A stretch of DNA of 64,000 bases from positions 31,931 through 95,930 of the forward strand of contig JAANDG010000556.1 of NCBI GenBank assembly GCA_036852015.1, written 5' to 3'. The translations under genes were made by a program, and so were the position numbers. Under the pieces are notes generated by a model that ran no database searches, was not told the DNA's origin, and was given only the letters and a program-made list of their open reading frames with translations. Source of the DNA: Pelodera strongyloides (lineage: Eukaryota; Nematoda; Chromadorea; Rhabditida; Rhabditidae). Positions 1 to 9,900 of this stretch are shown here, one piece after another. Position 1 is the stretch's first letter. Each line of letters begins with the position of its first letter.

Positions 1-737
1 GTAGGCAGCTGGTCGCACCAGTTTTTGACACCGGAGAGTTGCAACTGGCAACCCAAAACAATTTCGGAAAATGGAACTAAGCATAAACAAACCTGAAGCT
101 GCTGAATATGCGCAGCTCCGAAGGTCGCTCCCCCACGGTGAATACGTACAAACTGACGCTTCGGCCACTCATCGAAGGATTTATACCCATATGTTATTAT
201 GCTAATGAGCAGTTTTTGACTGAAAGTTACACGTAATTGCACAGTAAAACGTTTTTTGGTGAATTGTGTTTCAGAAGGAATGGTTGCTGTAATTTGTGTG
301 GGTGCAATTGGTTTTGTTTATTTTGCTTTTTAGCAAGTTTCTAGAACGTCGTCATTATTCAAGTGTGTTGCGTTCAACAATTATTGATGTTTCAGTGAGA
401 GTAGACTAATTGTTAGACGACTTCAGCCATGTTCCAAGCAAGAGTGTTTAGATTCGAACTCGGTTTGTGTTATGGCAAGGGCGACAGCCCGGAACTATAT
501 TTATCTTCCTTTTTGTAACGGAGTGCAGCAGGACTTAGCGGTATCGTCGTCAGCTATCTCTCTCTCTCCCTCTCTCTCTATCAACCTTGTCTCCACTATG
601 TGTTTTACTAATTCAGCTATGAAGATGGTTGTGCAATTTACACTTTTCCTTCCAATTAAGAACACATTCGTACAAAAGGCAGGAAATTTTATTTGTGAAA
701 ATTCGTTTTGTACAGTCAAATGATCTTCTTTCCCCAT

Positions 738-1121
738 TTAGTTCTTCTGCTCATTGAGAAGTCCACTTCGGGGAGCACCACCTTGGGGAGCAGCTCCCTG
801 AGCTCCTCCCTTGTTCGATCCCCATCCATAGTAGGCGGGGTAGGCTGCAGCGTATCCGTATGATGGGGAGTAAGCTCCGTAGTAGGCAGAAGGGTAGGCG
901 TATCCGTAAGCGGGAGCGTAACCGGCATAGTATTGGGCATCAGATACCGAGAAGGAAAGCACGCAAGCCAAGGCGGCAATGGCGAAACTGAAAAAAAATA
1001 TGAATAAATTTATAATTGTTCGAGAACTTATAGGTTGGAACAAGTTTTAAATAAAGTCTAAATATTTTATAGAAGTTAAAGCAAGTTCTAGATAGATAGA
1101 AACTTACATCTTGGCGATCAT
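738..1121 (-). CDS. Secreted Tyr/Ala/Gly-rich small peptide, copy 1
   Basis: Two exons: 1121-1108 (14 nt, MIAK plus two bases) and 987-738. The splice AT|GTAAG..TTTTTTTTCAG|T restores codon Ile5 and gives 87 residues. The N-terminus MIAKIFAIAALACVLSFSVSDA is a signal peptide with probable cleavage before QYY. The mature part is built of Tyr-Ala, Tyr-Gly and Pro-Ser-Tyr motifs (GYAPAYGYAYPSAYYGAY), then a Gly/Gln linker and the tail SGLLNEQKN. A TATA box lies about 60 bp upstream and an AATAAA (minus strand) near 692-687. Short Tyr-rich secreted peptides of this style are common in nematodes as cuticle-associated or antimicrobial-like products; the role here is unknown. A near-identical inverted copy lies at 29465-29829. 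Gene structure is secure; function is not. Confidence 0.85.
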
Positions 1122-1180
1122 TGTGTATTGAGAGAGTAGTTGTTGACTGTGAAGTGCAGTTCCAATCATCGGGAACTCCT

Positions 1181-1186
1181 TTATAC
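1181..1186 (-). promoter_or_regulatory. TATA box of the copy 1 peptide gene
   Basis: TATAAA on the minus strand in AGTATAAAGG, about 60 bp before the start codon. The same element (AGTATAAAAG) is conserved at 29402-29409 before copy 2. Similarity of the two loci continues upstream past the TATA box to about 1285 and 29300, so the duplicated unit carries its promoter. Confidence 0.6.
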
Positions 1187-1596
1187 TTTTCATTTATGTT
1201 TGCAAATGGGACAGTGCACACAGAATGGACATTGTTCAAGTTTGCCGTGAATAAACAGAAACTGTGACTGCTTGCAATTACTTTTTCCTATAAGAATGAA
1301 TACTTACATACGTTGATGTAGTTTGCAATCTGAAGCAATCGTCGTGGAACAGTGTGAACTATTTACTAGTAGGACTCTGACCATGCTCTACGGGTGAAAG
1401 AAACCCTAATGGGGTTCGCAAGTATGCAACAATTCCTTGCAAGTATGTACACAAAGTACCGTATTTCGGAACTAAGTATGAATATATAACATGAGTCGTT
1501 CCAAGACTCATTTTTCGAAGACAAATTTACTTGCAAATCCCATAACAAAATTAGACATATCCTATAACATCTGATGATATGGTGATGCAGGGAGTA

Positions 1597-1665
1597 ATTA
1601 ATAACACCGTTTAATTAATAAGTAACACCGTAATAACACCGTAATAACACCGTAATAACACCATA
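1597..1665. repeat. Short tandem repeat, about 11-13 bp unit
   Basis: Five imperfect copies of a unit around TAATAACACCG. The last three copies are nearly identical (GTAATAACACC). No coding potential. Confidence 0.7.
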
Positions 1666-1904
1666 AACACAAAACAACGTTTTGAGATTTTGTATGGCGA
1701 ATTACGTCTTGCCACGGTATTTTATATATAATGGTTTATTTAGAAACGCATACAGAGATAAAATGAAATGCATAGAGCAACGTATGGGTAAACCGAATCC
1801 ACTAGAGTAAAGGGTTCAAGTCCTTCACTACTTACAGGGATGAATACATATACTACAGAAAACAAAGATAAACTTGAGCAAAATGTATAATTTACTTATT
1901 TAAT

Positions 1905-2717
1905 TTAATTCGACTTAGGTTGACTTAGACCAGTCTTATACAGCATATGTCTCACATTTAATTCTGCCACCGGATTGTTTTTCTTGGCCATAACTTTGGC
2001 TACCCTATCACAATGTTTTTTCTGCATGAGGGTAATCCCGTACTGCTCACATATGGACAATTCATCTGCCTCAGCTAGCTCGCGGGGAGTTTGGGGCAAT
2101 TGGGGTGTGGGTGACAATTGTTCGGTTTGTGTCTCGCGGGGTTCTTCAATTGCTTGTGGGGTCGAAGGGGGCGATGACGTCATTGGTTCGTCTGTAGTTT
2201 GATCACGCTGTCGAGCTTCTTGGCGGCGAATGAAGCCTTCACGACGCTGTTTGGGCGTCTCGGCACGGCGTACATTCAGATGAGCCAGATCAGGAGTGTT
2301 CTTCAGCTTTTGAGCGAGATCCTTAAAATAGGGCAAACGAAAACCGGCATTCATTGAACAAAGAATAGGCCGAGTGGTAGACTTTGGATTGCCAATGCGG
2401 CCGATAATAATAAACGAACCGGGTGAGTACTTTGCAAGAGACATGATTTTGGATATAATATCAAACTCAATACTCACCCGTTCGTTTTCCTCCAAGTTCA
2501 AGACGACAAATTGGTCCTTGATTTCGTATCGGTGAAAAGATTCGGAGATTTCTTCACGAATAAATGTCTTCAATTCAGTGGATAGTTCGGCGATAGTTGA
2601 TTGAATGATTTGGCGAATAGAATTATCTGGTCGGGAAATAGGTGTGATAGTTGAATCGATGGTATGGGACATGTTGGTGTGAGACGCGGAGAGTGCAACC
2701 GCACACGGCCGATACAC
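1905..2717 (-). CDS. Solo LINE ORF1-like RRM protein
   Basis: Uninterrupted single-exon ORF of 270 residues, or 255 if translation starts at the second Met (2672), which begins MSHTIDST and may be preferred. The N-terminus holds a possible short amphipathic helix (IRQIIQSTIAELSTELKTFI). The middle has IIIGRIGNPKSTTRPILCSM followed by AQKLKNTPDLAHLNVRRAE and TPKQRREGFIRRQEARQR. This order (GRxGxPxxxxRPI, then KLKxxxxLxxLxV, then TPxQRxxxxxxRxE) is the signature of the RRM-like nucleic-acid-binding domain of LINE ORF1 proteins. After it comes a Pro/Thr/Ser/Glu-rich low-complexity stretch and a basic C-terminus. No endonuclease or reverse transcriptase lies beside it. It is either an ORF1-only non-autonomous element or a host gene derived from one; intactness favours recent insertion or selection. 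Confidence 0.6.
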   Translation of the reverse strand: MYRPCAVALSASHTNMSHTIDSTITPISRPDNSIRQIIQSTIAELSTELKTFIREEISESFHRYEIKDQFVVLNLEENERVSIEFDIISKIMSLAKYSPGSFIIIGRIGNPKSTTRPILCSMNAGFRLPYFKDLAQKLKNTPDLAHLNVRRAETPKQRREGFIRRQEARQRDQTTDEPMTSSPPSTPQAIEEPRETQTEQLSPTPQLPQTPRELAEADELSICEQYGITLMQKKHCDRVAKVMAKKNNPVAELNVRHMLYKTGLSQPKSN

Positions 2718-3040
2718 ACAGGCGAATGAAGACCAAAGTCGGTGAATTTGCGATCACTATCTTGTTACGCGCTTTTGGTTCACAAAACACCTTTTTTTTA
2801 CATTTCTTATGTCGAAATACATCTTGCCACTGAATTTTGAGAACCAAAAGTCTATGAAAAGATTTGCGATTTTAGTTGGCGCGCCTGTGGCACAAATTGC
2901 GCGAGCATCATTTTACCGAAACATCACCATATTTGGCCGGTTTTTTTGGCGCACGCCATTTTCCCTGCGCTGCGCAACCTGATGTTTCATTAGAAACGTT
3001 TCGAGTATTTCAGATACAGTATGATAGTAATGCTTTCTCC

Positions 3041-3184
3041 AGAGGCCGTATTCACCAACACGCAGGTAGCCCTCACTAGGTCCACGAGCGCTCTGAATCT
3101 CTTCTGCTCCCGCAATCTCTACGCACTCTCGAGCTCCCTGGGGAGGCCAGGGAGGGCTCCCTGCGTGTTGGTGAATCAGGCCTC
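3041..3184. mobile_element. MITE-like inverted repeat (family 3, copy 1)
   Basis: Terminal inverted repeats: AGAGGCCGTATTCACCAACA at the left and its near complement, TGTTGGTGAATCAGGCCT, at the right, with an inner part that also folds back (GAGCTCCCTGGGGAGGCCAGG). About 144 bp. A related element with ends AGAGGCCATATTCACCA lies at 22193-22337. No coding capacity. Confidence 0.65.
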
Positions 3185-3870
3185 AATGTAGATCGAAATG
3201 ACACTAGACTAGGAGCAAGTTTTGCTCCAACCACGTTTTGTTGCTGCCGATGAGAAACATTCGTACGGATAGTTACTTTTTCGTTTTTTTTCCTTCTTTC
3301 AATTATTTGTTTTTGTCATGAGATAGATGCTGTATACATTACATACCTCTGTATTTCCATGTTTTTATCCCAAACCTCACAAATTTTGAAGAATTTTTGT
3401 GTAGAACTACACATTGCTCCAAATTACATGGTGGAGTTGTGCGTTTGGTGATAACCACTTTCTTTTAAGTCCCGCCCTCCTTCGTCGAAGAAAATCCGCG
3501 AAATTTGTTGTTTCAATGTTATTTTTTCTTTGTTTTTCTCGTTTTGTTGATTATTATTAGCTTTCCTTGTAATATACGACTAGCAAACTATAGTATAGGC
3601 TTAATTCGGTACACGTCTTATGAGCTGCGTGCGTAAAATTGGTCATTGGAGTTCAATTAAACTGTACGAACGGTTTTTCCAAATTTGTACTAATTTTGTT
3701 TGATGGTTGCTTCTCTTGTCATGGTTATATAGTGTTGCGTATTCTATGTTTAGTCGACTCTTCATTTAGCTGCTATAGCCGTTCACCCTCTTTATTTGGT
3801 GCTGCCGATTCACCGATCGTTTTACATTCGCATGTCCTCTACTATATTTATTTACGTTTACATATATTTA
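3185..3870. other. No gene recognised upstream of the large gene
   Basis: AT-rich sequence with T-runs and no convincing exon. It presumably holds the promoter of the large gene, but I see no clear core element. Confidence 0.4.
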
Positions 3871-3920
3871 GGAAACTGCCGATGAGTAAAACACATACGG
3901 AGGAGTTCAGTCAATTATGA
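3871..3920 (+). promoter_or_regulatory. Possible trans-splice acceptor and 13-codon uORF
   Basis: TTTACATATATTTAG at 3856-3870 is a good nematode acceptor with no evident donor before it, so it may receive a spliced leader. Eleven bases later, ATG at 3882 opens a 13-codon uORF (MSKTHTEEFSQL) whose stop TGA (3918-3920) overlaps the proposed main start ATG (3917-3919) as ATGA. The arrangement suggests reinitiation or uORF control of the large gene. Inference from sequence only. Confidence 0.4.
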
Positions 3921-6900
3921 GAGACAAGTATGTTAAGATTCCGTTTGTATCTGTCTGTGACTAAATACCCAAGCCATCTATGTTAGAGATATTAAAAAAA
4001 GCCGTCTCTATAAACAATCGTTTATAGTTTATAGAGACGAAATAAATCCCAGCCGAACCCGTATTCAGGCCTCAGGAACATCTTATAACATAGTTAATTT
4101 TAGAAAGGGCCCGCGTAAATCGGTTGTGGCTCTACCTCCCGACGCAGAGGAGTCTGATGAACGGGAATCATTACCGACTGTGAAACCCTGCGAATATTTT
4201 ATCCAACCTGATGGTAAGAGACTTTCATTATCATCGAAATCCCTATCGTCAGAACTAAACAATGATGTCTGTGCTCAATTTTATTGGCTTGTGGTTTTGT
4301 ACTGTAGTCTTTGATGTACGTTGTACTCTTAGAATTCCGGACGAAAATTTAACTGTTTCGTTTTATTCAAATTAACAAAGTCGGTTTTTGAAATGTTTGC
4401 TAAACCACGTATTTACCATGTGTAATGTATTTTATGGGAAATATCCGCGCACTTTTTTTGGTGAAATTATACTCATTATGGGGATGCATTGCGAAATATA
4501 AAACTTTTTAGAAATCACGCCCGACGAAAGGTTGTCCAAGAGCCCAAGCCGAAAATAATGCGATTCGAGCATATTTTTTACTCGCCACTCGCCACTTCTG
4601 TCCAGTTTTTGAGAATAATGTCATAACTGTCTGTTTTAAGATCCTTCGCCTGCTCGAGATGATATTTTTCCACTCATTGGCGAAGAAGTCATTAGCAGGA
4701 TAAATGTACGCCCCATTACGGTAAGATTTGGTGTTTTAAGAGATACAGTCTGCTGTATGTATATTTAGTTATCACTCAGATGCAGATTACTTCTATGCTC
4801 GCACATGCTACACATGCAAGTGTATTTGTTTGTTAATTCAGTGAATAGTTAACTTGCGAAACATTTCTGTTCGACGAGTTGTAAGTAAATTTATTATTTT
4901 ACAACGACGAGTAAATGTATAATTCCGAGCATTTTTAGGACTTCATTAAGAAGAGCGGTCCGTCTCGTTCCAAGGGAAAGTCTGGCAAGGTGACCTTCTA
5001 TTCTATGAGTCTAATGTATATTTGGAAATTTGGAACATTATGCTCTGTAACATTTTCGCTTTACATGATTACCGATCGAATCAAAGACGTGGTTTGCATT
5101 TCTTTGCTTAGCTTCTTAATGGTAGAGTGGACCTTTTTGAGATCTATATGCTTGCTTACGCTAACTAGGCAAAGTTTTCCAAGTATTTTTGTTTGTTTGT
5201 TTGTTTGTTTGTTCGTTCGTTCCTCGTAACGTTTATAACCCAACTCTTTCAGTCGGACACATCGGAATCCGAGTTTGACCGTTCGATTTCGCAGCTCTTC
5301 TCACAAGGTTAGTTGTGTTGTCTGTAGCGGCTACTTTTGCTCAATTACAGTTGTTATGCATTATGCAGGCACTGTGATGTTTTGGAATGAGCGCTAATGT
5401 TCAGTGTCCATAATACAATACTGAGGTTTATAGTTTTGTAATAATGGGTTCATTTGTGGTTGTGGTATAATAGCGAGAGAATACTAAGACGCCGCGACTC
5501 ACGTCAGACTCAGAGAGTGCTTAATAGGCCTTAGGCTTAGGCCTATGAAACTATGAAATTCAAATAGTTCGATCTACTGCCTAGTATGATAATTCAGATA
5601 ACTAGCGCGGGAGTAATCCACTACTTTCATGCTAGTTAAAGCGAAACACCGGCCGATTTTTGAAACACATCGAGTAGACCAGCATTCTTATGCAGTTTTT
5701 GCAAATGTACATAAATTAGAATAAAAAAAATCGAGCTAAATTCGAGCAAATTATCATAAATTCGTAAGGATTCAGTTGTCCACGACATGTTTCAAAAACC
5801 GGCCGCTATTTCGCTCTAACGTTAATGTTTTAGATCGATCTCCGAAACCCGAGCGTGGTAGTAGTCCTCCCATCAAGAAATTGAAGAAAGAGAAGGAAAA
5901 GGAAAAGGCAGCACGTTCTTCAGGGAAAGAAAACAAAAAGGATGACATTGGAAGAAAGGAGAAGAAGAGCTCGAAAAAGGAGAAGCCTATCAAGTAAGTA
6001 TTAACAATTACCATGATTTTCTTTCTAGACAGGTTAGGTCGTAATTGGTGTGTTGGTTTCTTTTTCGTGTGTGATGACAGGATGATATTGATATGTTGTC
6101 CGTGGTTAGATGTATACATTTATAGTAATGATTTATTGATTACATTCAAAGATGTACATTTATAATCATAAGAATAATAAATACTTATTGATTACATTTG
6201 ATTTGATATCAGGGCTTATCTTTTCTTCGAAGGTGTATAGAGTGATAGTGAATATATGTACTTGTGCTGTGAAAGTTAATATAGTATATTTAGGACCGTT
6301 TCGTTGGTCATTGATGACACGGATTCGGAGAACGAAAAAGAAAAGGTTGGTATTAAACAATTTAACATTGGATTAAACATTTGTTTTCTTGGGATGTGGC
6401 GTAGATAAGTCTTTATTTTTACATAATGTGAAATTAAAGAAACTATAAAGTACACCATGTTTATGATGCGCTTATGTATCCTTATGACCTTATGTACTCA
6501 TACACAAAAATATTCAGTTCTTTTATTGTTAGTTATCACCGAACGTAGTTGTTGTTTTCCATGATTTCCGCCCATTTATTTATTTTTATCCATTGTAGGA
6601 GCCGCCCAAAAAGAAGAAAAGAGAGGATGAAAAGGAAAAGGTTAGTTTAGACTTTGTTTATTGTATCTGAACTTTGGTATCTTTATAGGTGTTTTATTCA
6701 GTTTAGTAGTTCTTCGCTCTTGTAGGCTCTGTATTTGTATGTGCTTTGCTGAGTGTTTATGGACCTTAGGCTCCTAATTCTAAGTGATAGTGTTCTGTGT
6801 CTCTTTATATTGTTAGTGAGATTGCCTATTTTCTGGTGATATCATATGGATTTTTACTAAATATTAAGTTCACAATTTTAATTTTTAACAACCTTTTTTG

Positions 6901-9900
6901 TTCAGGATACCTCTGTTGAGAAATCGAAGAAAAAGAAAACCAGCTTGGAACGGTCTGGTGAAACTTCTGAAGAAAGATCATCGAAGAAAAAAGCAAGAAA
7001 GGAAGAGGCGAAGCGAGCCGAAGAAAAGGGGTGCGTTTGAAACTTAATATAGTTTGTTGGTAACATTGATTAATTTATTGAGAACACCCGTAACGGGCAT
7101 CCTCATGCCATATCTTACAATCTTAGTAATATGAATTAGGAACCAATCTACAAAACATAGCCCTGTGAAAGCGCAGTGTAAGCGTAAACTGTAAACCATG
7201 AGGTAGTTTGTGTGCTGTGATCGGGCTATGTGTAGCTGGATCAGGATGTATGATAGTGTTCCTAAGTCCTCATCGTTTATGATTATTCAGGGCAAGCGTT
7301 GCAGCAGAGGCTGGCACTTCTCGCTCTCAGGATGGAGAGAAGAAAAATAAGGTACGTTGTCTGTTTTCGTTGCGTTGATAATTAGGTTATCTTTTGTTTT
7401 GAGGATGTTTGGATGAAGGAGAACTGTAAGGTGAGCTTCAAAGATTCAATTTGTTGTGATAATAATATACACTGTTGGGACCCTTGCAATCTATAGGGGT
7501 TCGGGTGTATGACGTCACCACGGGTGTAAAATTGTTAATTTGCATACTCCATTTTCTATTTCCTTCGCTTAGGTGGTGGATGAAGAGGCGGAGCGAATTC
7601 GCCGCGAAGAAGACGCTCTTATAGAGAAGTACCGCCCACAGATAGAGAAAGAGCAGAGGAGAGAGAAGAAAGAAAAGAAGAAGAGAGAGTTCCTGATGGC
7701 ATTGGTGAGGATATGTATATTTGATACTTCGATTATTGATCGTGTTGTTCAAGAATTTACATTTTTTGTATGTAAATGTGTACTGGGCTTGTGTTGAGAT
7801 ATGTGATATATGATTAATTCTAAATTCTAATGCACGCTATGTTGAACCTGCTAGTGGTACTTCAAACAGAGTTCACACAAACAATCACAAGTACGGTATT
7901 TGTGATTGTTTGTGTGAACTCTGTTTCTTTTATTATTTCTTTTTTTTTTTGTAGGACGAGCAAAACTGGACGTTTTACAATGCCACTGACCGGGACGACG
8001 AGTTCCTTGTGAAAGCTTTTCAACTGGAGGTATGTTTTATGTAACGTCCTATTATTTACAGAGCTGAACCTTACTGCTTGTCTTGTGAGACGTGAGACTG
8101 GCTTTTGTCGTTTTATGCAATTTTATATAATAGGATCCATTTGAAAAATATTGAACCTACTGAAAATGTGGATCTTTATTTGGTTCACTTGAAACATTGT
8201 CATTTGGCTGGTTCATGAAAACTGAAAACTAATGGTTTGCCAATGAAATCATTGTTTCAGCCCGTTCTACTCAATCTGACCATCGATAAGTCTCTCCTGC
8301 GGCAGGCAGAAAACTGTTCGGATTATGTTAATTTGAAGGAAGAAGAGCAAAAACTGCAAGCAGTGGTTGGTTTTGTTTTATATATTGAATACTTTATTCT
8401 GAAAAGAACAAAAGCGAAAAGTGTTTTATGGTTAAAAAAAAACTTTGCTTAATGCCTGCACCAGTGGTTGTTAAAGAATTATATTTGATTGCTTATCTGA
8501 ATTTCCTATCTCTTTCATGATGTCTGCTATTTTGCTATTTTTGTTACTCGTACTGGTGAGAACTGGCACAGTTTCACGATACTTTTTTGCAACTTATATA
8601 TATATATATTATGTGCTACGTTGTACAGACTTTTCCCATAGTGAAGTCTTTCCGTTTTTAGAGACGACGTCGCGCCGCCTTGGATAAAAACTGCGTGATT
8701 TGCGGTCAGAAACGATCATCGCTACCGGTTAGTTTTTCTAATCAATTTACTATTCAGATCGTGAATATTAAGTAAATTAGCTAATTAGCTTAAGTGTTTA
8801 TTTGTTTGTTATGATGTGTATGTTTTCTGATGGTCTAGTATATGCTGCCTGGCAGTCGCGCACAGAGACGGCGGCGCGGCGGTTTTTATATATCATAGAT
8901 GTCTCATGATACGCAACTGGTGCCGCTTTCTCCAACATTTCCGTTTGACACGGAAATTCCGTGTGCATCAAAATAGCGCGCAAAGAGGAGAGACACAGAG
9001 ATTTATCGATTATTTACTTCGCACGTAAATGTTGGTGAAACTGGCCTCTGGCAGTTGAGTCCAAATAAACAAAATGGTTACTGAAGAAAAGCTTACCCTT
9101 TTCAGCATGATATCTTCGAAGGCCGCATTTCGGAGTATTGCTCGGAGGATTGTGTGCGAGCAATGGCCGATAAAGCAAGAAAGGTTTGTGTTTGTATTTT
9201 GGTCTGTATGTTGAATGTTTGCTCCTTCTTCTGATTCTGAGCCTTTGAATAAACCGTTAAGACGTGGGCCCGTTTGCCTATTTGCCTTAGCATTGTTTTG
9301 GTGAAATCGTTAAATGTGCATTTTTAACCTGTCTTTATCAAGGACGGACTATGGACGAGTATTAGGTGTAGTCGTAATTTACTTACCCTATAAAATTCAT
9401 GTATTGGGATTTTTTTATCAATCGTAACTCTGTGCATTTTCCAGTGTTCCTCGTTCTTGCGTTTAGTTTAGTGCTGTAGTAAATACGTATGTTTGGGTAT
9501 TTCAGATCTTTCCCGACGGAAACACAGCTGTCACAGTTATGCTAAATGGAACTGTGATGGAGGGTCCCCCAGTAAGCCTGCTATTCGAACATTTAATGGC
9601 CAACCCGCAGATTACTCCAGTACTGCCAGCGACTGCTGTGAATTGTAAGTTTTATCTTAATTCGTTTCGTTTTTATGTACCCAGTCTATCTATATCAACA
9701 TTTTCATTGGGTTTGGGTTTTGTCGCTGTTGTTTTCGTACTAGTTAGCATTGTGTGATTTGCTACACCGCCTCTCCGCCATGACATATGTGTGTACATAG
9801 GCTTGGATCTCCGACTTTAGGAGATACTGCAAAACAGCAATATGTTTATGCACTGACGGTCTTTGTAATATTGCATAGTGTCCCCTAATTCAGTGATGAC

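Noticed and set aside
1597..1665. CRISPR-like array
   Set aside because: Units of 11-13 bp without unique spacers; a simple tandem repeat in a eukaryotic sequence.
4514..4560. Candidate exon after TTTTAG reading EITPDERLSKSPS
   Set aside because: Skipping it joins exon 2 to exon 3 in phase, while including it meets a stop with only a poor donor.
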